NCBI RefSeq assembly: GCF_018760365.1
Contig: NZ_JAHIAB010000011.1
Location: forward strand, 148,871-212,870
DNA length: 64,000 nucleotides
Source of the DNA: Pseudooceanicola endophyticus
Lineage (GTDB): Bacteria > Pseudomonadota > Alphaproteobacteria > Rhodobacterales > Rhodobacteraceae
Direction: 5' to 3'
Of this stretch, positions 8,745-16,988 are shown one piece after another (positions within the stretch are counted from its first letter, which is position 1; each line of letters opens with the position of its first letter). The position numbers and the translations under genes are program-made. The notes beneath the pieces are model-generated. The model had not been told where the DNA came from. It saw only the letters and a program-made list of their open reading frames with translations, and made no database searches.

Positions 8745-9590
8745 TTATCTTTGGCATTGCGGGCAGTAGAAGCTCGACCGGCCGGACTGAACGAGGCGTC
8801 GAATCGTGGTCCCGCAGGTCCGGCAGGGTGCCCCCTCGCGACCGTAAACATCGAAATTGTGCTGGAAATAGCCCAGTTCCCCATCGGCCTGCCGGTAATC
8901 GCGCAGACTTGATCCCCCTGCCGCGATCGCCTCCTCCAGGACCTCCCGTATGACGGGCGCCAGGGCCTCCAGACGCGCTGTGGCAATCCGGTCACAGCGC
9001 CGGGCCGGGGAAATGCCCGCCCGGAACAGCGCCTCGCAGATATAGATGTTGCCCAGCCCCGCCACGACCGACTGATCCAGCAGCCCGGCCTTGATCGGGC
9101 TCTTGCGCCCCTTCAGCGCCGTCACCAGCGTCTCGCCGGAAAACCCGTTGCCCAGCGGCTCGGGTCCCAGCCCCGCCAGCAGCTTGTGCTCCTCGGCCCG
9201 CGCCGTCTCCACCAGGTCCATGGAGCCGAAGCGGCGCGCGTCGTTGAAGGTGATCCGCGCCCCGTTCGACATGTCCAGCACCACGTGGTCATGTTTCTGC
9301 ACCGCCGGATGGTCATGCACGAAACGCCCCAGCGGATCGCCCGACACCGTCATCCGCCCCGACATGCCCAGATGGATCAGCAGGCTCTCCCCCGAGGCCA
9401 GATCGGCCAGGATGTATTTCGACCGCCGCCGCAGCTGCAGCACCTTCTGCCCCGCCAGCCGTTCGGCCATGCGTTCGGGGAAGGGCCAGCGCAGATCGGG
9501 CCGGTTCACCGCCGCCCGCGCGATCACAGCACCTTCCATGGCCGGCGCCAGCCCCGCCTTCACCGTCTCGACCTCGGGCAATTCGGGCAT
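8745..9590 (-). CDS. mutM: Formamidopyrimidine-DNA glycosylase
   Basis: 281 aa bifunctional glycosylase/AP lyase that removes 8-oxoguanine. The start is fixed by the catalytic N-terminus [11 protein letters not shown] (Pro after Met is the nucleophile; Glu follows), although the frame is open to 9761. The beta-hairpin Lys lies in LRRRSKYIL, the helix-two-turn-helix in [20 protein letters not shown], and the C-terminal zinc finger has CRTC...CPQC. A half-copy of a dispersed hairpin element ends about 10 bases upstream of the start codon. Confidence 0.96.
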   Translation of the reverse strand: MPELPEVETVKAGLAPAMEGAVIARAAVNRPDLRWPFPERMAERLAGQKVLQLRRRSKYILADLASGESLLIHLGMSGRMTVSGDPLGRFVHDHPAVQKHDHVVLDMSNGARITFNDARRFGSMDLVETARAEEHKLLAGLGPEPLGNGFSGETLVTALKGRKSPIKAGLLDQSVVAGLGNIYICEALFRAGISPARRCDRIATARLEALAPVIREVLEEAIAAGGSSLRDYRQADGELGYFQHNFDVYGREGAPCRTCGTTIRRLVQSGRSSFYCPQCQR

Positions 9591-9600
9591 CGGCCCCTCC

Positions 9601-9663
9601 CATTTTCTTGTTCCAAATACCTCGGGGGGAGGCTCCGGCAGGAGCCGGGGGGCAGCGCCCCCC
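9601..9663 (-). repeat. Half-copy of dispersed hairpin element upstream of mutM
   Basis: Read on the minus strand: hairpin 1 GGGGGGC-GCT-GCCCCCC (9663-9647), hairpin 2 GGCTCC-TGCC-GGAGCC (9646-9631), then TCCCCCCGAGGTATTT and ACAAGAAAATGG, ending ten bases from the mutM start. Parts and order match the copies at 2042-2095, 51011-51124 and 60855-60967; the stem of hairpin 2 differs in each. Confidence 0.75.
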
Positions 9664-9787
9664 TGCGGCGCTCCGCCACCCGGGGCCACGCCCCGCATTG
9701 CAGCCGCCGGTCCGAACCCTATAAGGAAGGGCACCGCAGCAGGCAATTGCGGCCCCCGCAAGGCTCCAGACGAAGGCCAGACGATCC

Positions 9788-10531
9788 ATGGACGAACAGA
9801 CCACCCATTTCGGCTTCACCGACATCCCCGAGAGCGAGAAGGCCGGCCGCGTCCAGGGCGTGTTCAATTCCGTCGCCTCGAAATACGACGTGATGAACGA
9901 CGCCATGTCCCTCGGCATCCACCGGATCTGGAAGGACGCGATGATGGACTGGCTGGCGCCGCGCCCGGGGCAGAAGCTGCTCGACGTGGCCGGCGGCACC
10001 GGCGACATCTCCTTCAAGTTCCTGGCCCGCGCCGGTCATGGCCATGCCACCGTCCTCGACCTGACCGAGCCGATGCTGGTCGAAGGCCGCAAGCGCGCCG
10101 AGGCCGCCTCCATGGCCGACAGCCTCGACTGGGTGACCGGCGATGCGATGAAGCTGCCGTTCCGCGACAACACCTTCGACACCTACACGATCTCCTTCGG
10201 GATCCGGAACGTCACCCGCCCCCAGGAGGCCCTGAACGAGGCCTATCGCGTCCTGAAACCCGGCGGTCGCCTGATGGTGCTGGAGTTCTCGCAGATCCCG
10301 ACGCCGGCGCTGCAATGGGCCTATGACCGCTACAGCTTCAACTGCATCCCGGTGATGGGCCAGATGATCGCCGGCGACCGCGACAGCTACCAGTACCTCG
10401 TCGAATCCATCCGCAAGTTCCCCGACCAGGAGACCTTCCTGGCGATGGTCCGCGCCGCGGGCTTCGAGAATGCCAAGTACCGCAACCTGACCCTCGGGAT
10501 CGCGGCGCTGCATTCCGGCTGGAAGATCTGA
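9788..10531 (+). CDS. ubiE: Ubiquinone/menaquinone C-methyltransferase
   Basis: 247 aa SAM-dependent methyltransferase that C-methylates the demethoxy-ubiquinol ring. The SAM motif I is [12 protein letters not shown], with the UbiE signatures [21 protein letters not shown] and [14 protein letters not shown], and the C-terminal end [14 protein letters not shown] is typical. The start at 9788 follows the end of the upstream repeat region. ubiB begins 3 bases after the stop, forming a ubiquinone operon. Confidence 0.97.
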   Translation: MDEQTTHFGFTDIPESEKAGRVQGVFNSVASKYDVMNDAMSLGIHRIWKDAMMDWLAPRPGQKLLDVAGGTGDISFKFLARAGHGHATVLDLTEPMLVEGRKRAEAASMADSLDWVTGDAMKLPFRDNTFDTYTISFGIRNVTRPQEALNEAYRVLKPGGRLMVLEFSQIPTPALQWAYDRYSFNCIPVMGQMIAGDRDSYQYLVESIRKFPDQETFLAMVRAAGFENAKYRNLTLGIAALHSGWKI

Positions 10532-10534
10532 TCC

Positions 10535-12067
10535 ATGCGCGGACCGCACAATATCTGGCGTCTGGTCCGGACCGGCGCCACCTTCGAACGCACCGGCGCC
10601 ATGGGGGCGATCCTCGACGCCTATGATGCGCCGCCGCTGCTGCGGCTCGCGGCCCGCGTGATCGGCTGGCCCTTCCAGTTCCTCGGCTTCGACGGCGATC
10701 CCGAGATGCCGCCAGTGCCGCGTGCGCTCTCCGCGCTCGGCCCCGCCTACATCAAGTTCGGCCAGATCCTCTCGACCCGCCCCGACGTGGTGGGCCCCGA
10801 CCTGGCCCAGCAGCTGCGCATCCTCCAGGACAAGCTGCCGCCCTTCGGCCCCGAAGCCGCCCGCGCGGTGATCGAGGCCGATCTGGGCGACAAGCTGGAG
10901 ACCCTCTATTCCGAGTTCTCCGAGCCGGTGGCTGCCGCCTCGATCGCCCAGGTGCACCGTGCCCGTCTGCGCGACACCGGCGAAGACGTCGCGGTCAAGA
11001 TCCTGCGCCCGAACATCGAACGCGCCTTCCGCAAGGATATCGACGCCTTCTATCTGGCCGCCTCGCTGATCGAGTCGCTGTCGCCCGCCTCGCGCCGGCT
11101 GCGCCCCTCAGAGGTGATCCGGCATTTCGACGGCGTGGTGAAATCCGAGCTCGACCTGCGTCTCGAAGCGGCCTCCGCCTCGGAATATGCTGCCAACACC
11201 TCCGGCGACGGCGGCTTCCGCCTGCCCAAGGTGCACTGGGGCCTGTCCTCCAAGCGGGTGATGACGATGGGCTGGGCCGATGGCCTGCCGCTGGGCGACA
11301 ATGCCGCGCTCGATGCCGCCGGGATCAACCGGGCCGAGCTGGGCGAACGGGTGCTGACGCTGTTCCTGAAACACGCCCTGCGCGATGGTTTCTTCCATGG
11401 CGACATGCACCAGGGCAACCTCAAGGTCTCCGCCGAGGGCGAGCTGCTGGCCTATGATTTCGGCATCATGGGGCATATCGACGAATACACCCGCCGGGTC
11501 TACGCCGAGATCCTCTACGGCTTCATCCGCCGTGATTACCAGCGCGTCGCCGAGGTCCATTTCGAGGCCGGATACGTGCCCGCCGACCAGGATGTCGATG
11601 AATTCGCCCGTGCCCTGCGCGCTGTCGGAGAGCCGATCTTCGGCATGGATGCGACGCGGATCTCCATGGGGCGTCTGCTTAGCTATCTCTTTGAAGTGAC
11701 GGATCGTTTCGGGATGCAGACCCGGACCGAGCTGATCCTGCTGCAACGCACCATGGTGGTGGTCGAGGGCGTCTCGCGCTCGCTGCATCCGCAGATCAAC
11801 ATCTGGGAAGTCGCCAAGCCGGTGGTGCAGGAATACATCGCGCAAAGCATCGGCCCCCGGGCGCTGGCCCGCGATCTGGCGCTGACCGCCAAGGTGATGG
11901 CGCGCTTCGGCCCCCGCCTGCCGGGCATGGTCGAGAAGGCGCTGATCCAGCAGATCGCCGAGCCGAAGGCCGAAACCCTGAATCGCTGGCCGATCCGGCT
12001 GGTCTGGGGCGTGGGCGGCGTGGTGCTGGGCGTGATCGCGGCTGCCGCCATCGCGGGCGGTCTCTAA
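10535..12067 (+). CDS. ubiB: UbiB/COQ8-type atypical kinase for ubiquinone biosynthesis
   Basis: 510 aa ADCK-family protein. The KxGQ motif (AYIKFGQILSTRPD), the Ala-rich loop AAASIAQVHRA, the ATP-binding Lys in DVAVKILRP, HGDMHQGNL and DFGIMGHI in place of the usual DFG loop are all visible. A C-terminal hydrophobic helix (VLGVIAAAAIAGGL) anchors it to the membrane. It supports assembly of the ubiquinone complex. Coupled to ubiE (3-base gap), and the stop overlaps the convergent phosphotransferase gene by 4 bases. Confidence 0.96.
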   Translation: MRGPHNIWRLVRTGATFERTGAMGAILDAYDAPPLLRLAARVIGWPFQFLGFDGDPEMPPVPRALSALGPAYIKFGQILSTRPDVVGPDLAQQLRILQDKLPPFGPEAARAVIEADLGDKLETLYSEFSEPVAAASIAQVHRARLRDTGEDVAVKILRPNIERAFRKDIDAFYLAASLIESLSPASRRLRPSEVIRHFDGVVKSELDLRLEAASASEYAANTSGDGGFRLPKVHWGLSSKRVMTMGWADGLPLGDNAALDAAGINRAELGERVLTLFLKHALRDGFFHGDMHQGNLKVSAEGELLAYDFGIMGHIDEYTRRVYAEILYGFIRRDYQRVAEVHFEAGYVPADQDVDEFARALRAVGEPIFGMDATRISMGRLLSYLFEVTDRFGMQTRTELILLQRTMVVVEGVSRSLHPQINIWEVAKPVVQEYIAQSIGPRALARDLALTAKVMARFGPRLPGMVEKALIQQIAEPKAETLNRWPIRLVWGVGGVVLGVIAAAAIAGGL

Positions 12068-12963
12068 CGCCCTGTCGCGGCTTCCAGGGCCGCGATTTCC
12101 AGCGCTGCCGCCCGGGCGTCGGGCGCCGATCCGCGACGGGCGCGCCACAGGCAGTAGGCGGCGATCCGGGCCTGCAGGAACGGGATCAGGCGCCGGTAGC
12201 GGGCCGCGCCGTCGGGATGGCCCGCCCAGTAGTCCGCGGCGATCCGCGCGGCGGTCCCGGGATCCAGGGCCTTGCCCCTGTACAGCCAGTGCATCGCCGG
12301 AGACAGCATCAGCGCCAGGTCCAGGCAGGGATCGCCCACCGCCGGGCATTGCCAGTCGATCAGCCGCTCTCCTTGGGGGGTCAGGATGACATTGCCGGGC
12401 ACCGGATCGCCATGCAGGAAGCAGACCGGGCCTTCGGCAATCCTGTCGTCGGGCAGGCGTGCCAGCAGGGCTTCGCTGTCGGGCCCGTGCCCCAGTTGCG
12501 CCCGGATCGCCTGGCGCAGCGTCTCGGACCCGTTGGGCGCGGCGCGCAGACCCGGCGGGCAGGGGCGGGCATGAAGGCGTCGCAGCAGCCCGGCGGCCTC
12601 CGGGGCGGGCAGGTCGGCTTCGGCCCAGCTGGGACCGGGCAGGTGGTGATAGAGGATGCAGGAGCCTTCGGACGTGTCCTGCGTGGCGGCCAGCCGGGGC
12701 GCCAGGCCGGTGTCCGCCAGCGCCCGCAGTGCCGCCGCCTCGGCCCGGGCATCGTTGGGAAACAGCGCCGAAGCCGCCGCCGGGCGGTAGAGCTTGACCA
12801 CCAGGTCGCCTCCGGGCGTCGCGACCCGCCAGGCGCGGTTGCTGCGTCCGCCCGACAGCGGCTGCCAGCCGTCCTGCGGCAGGCCCAATCCGGGCAGGGC
12901 CGCGCGCAGGGTCTGCGCCAGTCTCTCGTGTCCCTGCTCCGTCTCCGCGCCGCTGCCGTCCAT
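12064..12963 (-). CDS. Phosphotransferase (choline/aminoglycoside kinase-like)
   Basis: 299 aa APH/choline-kinase-fold protein. Evidence is a Gly-rich loop LSGGRSNRAWRV, the Lys in GGDLVVKLYRP, the catalytic loop FLHGDPVPGNVI and the metal-binding LIDWQCPAVGDPCLDLA. The canonical DWE/DFE is DWQ here. Thiamine-kinase and choline-kinase-like proteins share these features, so the substrate is not defined. It ends tail-to-tail with ubiB, overlapping 4 bases, and stands alone before the flagellar island. Confidence 0.8.
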   Translation of the reverse strand: MDGSGAETEQGHERLAQTLRAALPGLGLPQDGWQPLSGGRSNRAWRVATPGGDLVVKLYRPAAASALFPNDARAEAAALRALADTGLAPRLAATQDTSEGSCILYHHLPGPSWAEADLPAPEAAGLLRRLHARPCPPGLRAAPNGSETLRQAIRAQLGHGPDSEALLARLPDDRIAEGPVCFLHGDPVPGNVILTPQGERLIDWQCPAVGDPCLDLALMLSPAMHWLYRGKALDPGTAARIAADYWAGHPDGAARYRRLIPFLQARIAAYCLWRARRGSAPDARAAALEIAALEAATGR

Positions 12964-13026
12964 CTGCCCGCCTGACTAGACCTTCGGCCTTCCTAGGCAA
13001 GCGGCCCGGGGCAGGCAAGCGGCGCT

Positions 13027-13710
13027 TCAGCCAGGGGCGCGCAGCCCGTAGATCTCGGAGGCGGAAACCATGTCGCCGCCGCGGGTGATCAGCATGGTCT
13101 GGCCACCGACCAGCCGCGCCTCGGTGATCGGGGTGTAGCTTTCGGCCTCGGTGGTGGAAAGCAGCTCCTCTCCGGAATAGCTCTCCACCTCGAAGGTATA
13201 GCGCCCCTTCGAAAGCGTGGCGCCCCCGCTGCCGGTGCCCGCCCAGTCGATCGTGTCGCTGCCCACCGCGATCTCCTGCCGGGAGACCACGGTGCCGGCC
13301 GCATTGTGCACCACCAGCACGGCGGCATCCGCACCGGTGTCGATCTGGGGCGCCACGGTGACCGGGGTGTTGCCGTCGAAATAGGCCGGCGTGGTAGAGC
13401 GTGCCTCCATCCCGACCCAGTTCGCGAGGTCGGACATGCCGGCGGCGGCCATCTGGCTGACCAGAGATTCCAGAAGGTTGTTCGTCAGCACCTGCTGCTC
13501 GACCGAGGAGAAGGTCGCAAGCTGTACCGCGTAATCCGAGGAATCGACCGGGTTCAGCGGGTCCTGGTTCTTCAGCTGGGTCGAGAGCATCTTCAGGAAG
13601 GTCTCGAAATCCGAGCTGATGACCGGCTTGGCCGTGGTGTCGACGGAAGAGGCGGTGGAGCTGCTGGTGGCTGCCGCAGCAACGGCGCTGGTGGTCTGGA
13701 TGTCGGCCAT
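13027..13710 (-). CDS. flgD: Flagellar hook capping protein FlgD
   Basis: 227 aa scaffold needed for hook assembly. The N-terminal conserved block SDFETFLKMLSTQLKNQDPLNPVDSSDYAVQLATFSSVEQQ is the FlgD signature, preceded by a Ser/Ala/Thr-rich export tail, and the C-terminal half carries Ig-like strands (TDTGADAAVLVVHNAAG, WAGTGSGGATLSKGRYTF). It follows fliK on the minus strand with a 15-base gap, a common pairing because FliK measures the hook capped by FlgD. Confidence 0.93.
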   Translation of the reverse strand: MADIQTTSAVAAAATSSSTASSVDTTAKPVISSDFETFLKMLSTQLKNQDPLNPVDSSDYAVQLATFSSVEQQVLTNNLLESLVSQMAAAGMSDLANWVGMEARSTTPAYFDGNTPVTVAPQIDTGADAAVLVVHNAAGTVVSRQEIAVGSDTIDWAGTGSGGATLSKGRYTFEVESYSGEELLSTTEAESYTPITEARLVGGQTMLITRGGDMVSASEIYGLRAPG

Positions 13711-13725
13711 GTCGGTTCTCCGGTG

Positions 13726-16035
13726 TCAGAGCCTGATGTCGATCTTGTCCGGCACGGTGGCCGGCGGCGGCGTGTCGCGATGTGGTTCGGCAGCCTCCCG
13801 GGGTTCGGGCGGGGCGGAGGGCTGACCGGAGTGTCCCGGGCTTTGTCCCTGACCTTGCCAAGCCCCCTGCCCCTGCCATCCCCCCTGTCCCTGGCCGGTC
13901 TGCTGGCCATTGACCGAGATTTCGACCCGGGCATAGCCGAGGTTGCGATAGCTTTGTTCCAGTTGGGAAATATGGCGTCGCATCAGGTCCGATGTCTCGG
14001 CCCGCTCGGCGGTCAGATGCAGCATCACGGCGCCGTCCTCCGTGCGCAGTCTCAGGGTGACGCGTCCAAGTTCCTCGGGTTCCAGGCGCAGTTCCGTTTG
14101 TCCATCGGGCATCTGGCGGGTGGCTGTCAGGATCTGACGCGCGATATGGGCCCCCTGGGAGGCTGGCTGGCCTGGCAGGGAAGCGGGCGTGGTCGGGCGC
14201 AGCAGTTCGGGCAGCGCCTCGCCTCGGGTCAGCCCTTCGGGGCTGCGGACCGGATCCGGACCCAGGACCTTCTCTTCTGGGAGGGACCGCCCCGGCGATT
14301 TGGGGGCGGGGGGGATTTCGGGAGGCCGCGCCATGGGGGCGATCATGGCCGGGGCGGGGCTTTGCTGGTTCGTGGGAGTGGAGGGCGTGGCCAGGGGGCC
14401 GGGAGCGGTGGCTTCACGGGGAGGCATGCCCGGAGGCTCTGAGAGGCGCCGGATCGGTGTGGCCTGTTTCGCAGAGGGCGTCGGGGGCAGGAGTGGAGGG
14501 GATGTCGTGGCCGGGCCCGTCCTGTCCGGGGCGCCGGCGGAGCGTGCCACGGTGTCTGGTCGCTGCGCCGGAAGGATCGAGGGCGGCAGATCCGGGTCCG
14601 GAAGGCCGGGCGCCGCAGGGATCTGGACCGGTAGTGTGGTCGTCACGGTTCCACTGTCCAACGGTCGTGCCTGGGCCGTGCGGTCGAAGGGCGCCACGGG
14701 CAGGGGGCGCGAGGCTGCCTCGGGCAGAAGCGACTCGGGCCTGCGCAAGGGCGTTTCGGGCGCGGGGGCTGCAGGGGAGGCCGGTGCCGTTGTTGGTTCG
14801 CCCATTGGGGGCGGGGCGGATAGCCGCGCGGCGACCGGGACCTGGGGTTCGGGCTTTGGTGCAGGCGGGGTGGGGGCTTCTGTCCCGCGCACCGGAACGG
14901 GGTCGCGTACAGGGGCGGAGAGGCTCTGCGGCGCCTGCGGGGCCGGGAGTCTGGCCTCGACGTCGGACGAGGCCTTGAGCGGTGTCGCGGAGGACTGGCC
15001 GGAAAGCGCCGGGGCGACCGGCTGCGGCGTTTCCGGACCTGCGGGCAGGACGCCGGCCAGCTTCCCGGAGGATTGGACCTGCTGGGTCGCCCTGGGCGAG
15101 GTCGTGTCGCTTCGGCGCGCCTGTGACAGGGGGATGCCCTGCTCGGGCTGCGGCATGGGAGCGTGGGAGGGGGAGAGCTGTCGCTTAGGCGCCATGTCGG
15201 GCTGGCTTGCAGCCACTGCACGCGGCGGCCGGGCAGGGGATTCCGCGGTGGCGGCGGGCCGGGGCGCTTTGGCCTCCAACGACGCCACGACGGACGGCAG
15301 CGGGCGGGGCCGCGCGATTTCGGGCACGGTTGCGGAGTGGGTGGCGAGGGGCGCCGGGGCCGAACTCTGCACCGGTGCCGTCGCCGCGGGGACCGGCGCA
15401 GCAGGGATTGGCGCCGCGGTGGGAGGGGGCATCGAAACCGCCGCCGGAATGGGCGGGGCAATATTCTGGACCAGGCTTTCCTGCGGCACCGGTCGCGATG
15501 CCTTTCGGGGCAGCTGCAGTTGCGCGGCTGGCGGCAAAGCGATCTCCGTTGCAGCCTGCTGCGGCGTGGTTTGAGGCGGCACTGGCGCCGTCGAAGATGC
15601 CGCAGACATGACAGGCATGGGGGCCGGAGCCCGGGAGGCAGCGGGCGGCGGCGCCTGGGTGAAGCCCGGGAAGCCGACCGGCAGGACCGCCGCATGAAGC
15701 GAGCGACGGGACCGGGAGGGCAGCGTTTGCGCCGTTTCCGGGGCCGGCATGTCCGGTTCGTCCTCGCCCGTCTCGAAACGGAAATCTGCATCTTCGGGGC
15801 CATCTTCCGGCTGCGGGTCAGGCGGCTCGGAGGCTTCGGCCTCGCTCTCCGGCGGTCGTGGTGGCGGCGGGGGGGCGTCCGGCGCCGGTCGGGCGGTATC
15901 CGCTTCCAGGGCAAAGACCAGATCGAAGGAAATCCGATCCCCGGGGAGGGTCTGTCCTTCTTCGGTCCGGGCAGGGGGCAGCCCCCGGGCCGTGCCGGAG
16001 GAGGTCGTGAACAGGGGCATGTCCGGGAATGTCAT
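13726..16035 (-). CDS. fliK: Flagellar hook-length control protein FliK
   Basis: 769 aa, with a very long low-complexity Pro/Ala/Ser-rich body (roughly residues 40-600) and a compact C-terminal Flg_hook domain: TELRLEPEELGRVTLRLR, AVMLHLTAE, LRRHISQLE-type helix and VEISVNGQQ. The C-domain interacts with FlhB to switch export specificity; the disordered part acts as the ruler. It then ends in a Gly/Gln-rich tail (QGQGGWQGQGAWQGQGQ). The first gene of the fliK-flgD unit, divergent from the flgJ-like operon. Confidence 0.9.
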   Translation of the reverse strand: MTFPDMPLFTTSSGTARGLPPARTEEGQTLPGDRISFDLVFALEADTARPAPDAPPPPPRPPESEAEASEPPDPQPEDGPEDADFRFETGEDEPDMPAPETAQTLPSRSRRSLHAAVLPVGFPGFTQAPPPAASRAPAPMPVMSAASSTAPVPPQTTPQQAATEIALPPAAQLQLPRKASRPVPQESLVQNIAPPIPAAVSMPPPTAAPIPAAPVPAATAPVQSSAPAPLATHSATVPEIARPRPLPSVVASLEAKAPRPAATAESPARPPRAVAASQPDMAPKRQLSPSHAPMPQPEQGIPLSQARRSDTTSPRATQQVQSSGKLAGVLPAGPETPQPVAPALSGQSSATPLKASSDVEARLPAPQAPQSLSAPVRDPVPVRGTEAPTPPAPKPEPQVPVAARLSAPPPMGEPTTAPASPAAPAPETPLRRPESLLPEAASRPLPVAPFDRTAQARPLDSGTVTTTLPVQIPAAPGLPDPDLPPSILPAQRPDTVARSAGAPDRTGPATTSPPLLPPTPSAKQATPIRRLSEPPGMPPREATAPGPLATPSTPTNQQSPAPAMIAPMARPPEIPPAPKSPGRSLPEEKVLGPDPVRSPEGLTRGEALPELLRPTTPASLPGQPASQGAHIARQILTATRQMPDGQTELRLEPEELGRVTLRLRTEDGAVMLHLTAERAETSDLMRRHISQLEQSYRNLGYARVEISVNGQQTGQGQGGWQGQGAWQGQGQSPGHSGQPSAPPEPREAAEPHRDTPPPATVPDKIDIRL

Positions 16036-16086
16036 CTTGGCCTCCGGGAGTTCTTCCGCGTCGTCTCAGATTGCCGTCACACGGTT

Positions 16087-16101
16087 ACCGCTTCTTTACC
16101 G
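16087..16101. promoter_or_regulatory. 15-base motif shared with the hybrid-kinase promoter region
   Basis: ACCGCTTCTTTACCG lies in the divergent fliK / flgJ-like gap, within TTAC-N7-TTAC, which resembles a degenerate CtrA TTAA-N7-TTAA box. The same 15 bases occur on the opposite strand at 56394-56408, upstream of the hybrid histidine kinase. Confidence 0.4.
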
Positions 16102-16148
16102 CTGCTCCGCCATCCTGCGGAAACTGGTTCAAATTGGAGCTGAGGCCG

Positions 16149-16418
16149 ATGCCCGATCCCGTACTCCCTCCCGTGCCGGGGTTGCCGGTGCGTGATCCGC
16201 GTAGCTGGGCCGCGGCGCAGGACCTGGAAGCCAGCTTCCTGTCCGAGATGCTGGCGTCGGCGGGTCTGGGCACGGTGCCCGAAGCCTTCGGTGGCGGCGC
16301 CGGGGAGGCGCAATTCGCCTCCTTCCTGCGGGAGCAGCAGGCCCGGGCCATCGTGGCGGCGGGGGGCATCGGCCTGGCAGAGCAGATCTATCAATCCCTT
16401 CTGGAGAAACCGAGATGA
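16149..16418 (+). CDS. Flagellar rod-binding protein (FlgJ N-terminal domain only)
   Basis: 89 aa. The core DLEASFLSEMLASAGLG, followed by a helix with QFASFLREQQARAI and GIGLAEQIYQSL, matches the Rod-binding domain of FlgJ; the muramidase domain of enterobacterial FlgJ is absent, as is usual in alphaproteobacteria. It helps rod assembly in the periplasm. The start at 16149 is a compact choice with a GAGG close upstream; the frame is open to 16029. Its stop overlaps the flgN-like start by 4 bases. Confidence 0.82.
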   Translation: MPDPVLPPVPGLPVRDPRSWAAAQDLEASFLSEMLASAGLGTVPEAFGGGAGEAQFASFLREQQARAIVAAGGIGLAEQIYQSLLEKPR

Positions 16419-16774
16419 CAATCGACCCGCAACATGCGCTGATCGAGGCGCTGGACAGTCTGCTGGAACAGGAGCGAGAGGCCCTTGTGGACGGTCGGCT
16501 GAGCGCGCTGCCGGAAATTCTGGAGCGCAAGGAACAGCTGATCGACAGCCTGAACGAGATGACCGGCCTTGCATCGGTCGATCTGCAGCCCTTGCGTGGA
16601 AAAGTGATGCGCAATCAGGCTCTTCTGGATGGGGCGCTGAAGGGGATCCGGTCTGTCGCGAACCGGTTCTCGACGCTGCGGCGGATGCGCCGGACGCTGG
16701 AAACCTATGATGACCAGGGGCGAAAATCCTCTCTGGTTCGGGCGCGCGACAACACGCTGGAGAAGCGGGCCTGA
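16415..16774 (+). CDS. FlgN-like flagellar export chaperone
   Basis: 119 aa, almost entirely helical, with the FlgN-type N-terminal helix LIEALDSLLEQEREALVDG and LERKEQLIDSLNEM. FlgN proteins escort the hook-filament junction proteins FlgK and FlgL to the export gate in the cytoplasm. It overlaps the rod-binding gene by ATGA, so the two are coupled. The family is divergent, so the assignment rests on helix pattern, length and context. Confidence 0.75.
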   Translation: MTIDPQHALIEALDSLLEQEREALVDGRLSALPEILERKEQLIDSLNEMTGLASVDLQPLRGKVMRNQALLDGALKGIRSVANRFSTLRRMRRTLETYDDQGRKSSLVRARDNTLEKRA

Positions 16775-16792
16775 GTGCCGGGAATTTGACTT

Positions 16793-16821
16793 AAATGCCG
16801 GGAAGGCGCCCCCCGGCATTT
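16793..16821 (+). terminator. Hairpin after the flgN-like gene
   Basis: 10-bp perfect stem AAATGCCGGG/CCCGGCATTT (16793-16802 with 16812-16821) and a 9-base loop, 19 bases after the stop. There is no strong T tract, so it may be a weak terminator or an mRNA-stabilising hairpin. Confidence 0.5.
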
Positions 16822-16925
16822 AGGATTCCGTTAGCAATTTGACGTCATTGTTCCCCTGCATCCGATCGGATGGCGCGAAGTCGGAAAAACGCCGAATCTT
16901 CGCACTGGTCAGAACGACATCTCCA

Positions 16926-16968
16926 CCGTCCCGCAAGGACGGGATGCCAGCACGGGCGTAAAGCGCCC
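16926..16968 (+). promoter_or_regulatory. Two hairpins in the flagellin mRNA leader
   Basis: CCGTCC-CGCAA-GGACGG (16926-16942) and GGGCG-TAAAG-CGCCC (16954-16968) sit just before the AAAGGA ribosome-binding site (16976-16981) of the flagellin gene. FlbT is known to bind the flagellin mRNA leader in Caulobacter and flbT lies downstream here, so these hairpins are a candidate target; this is inference. Confidence 0.4.
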
Positions 16969-16988
16969 ATTGACCAAAGGAACACTCA

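Noticed and set aside
12064..12963. Aminoglycoside resistance gene
   Set aside because: Shares only the broad kinase fold; closer to choline or thiamine kinase-like proteins.
11108..13879. A minus-strand frame of 923 codons over ubiB, the phosphotransferase and flgD
   Set aside because: Overlaps three recognised genes; arginine-rich antisense translation.
16855..16905. Sigma-28 promoter for flagellin (GCCGAATC near 16891)
   Set aside because: No matching -35 at the right spacing.
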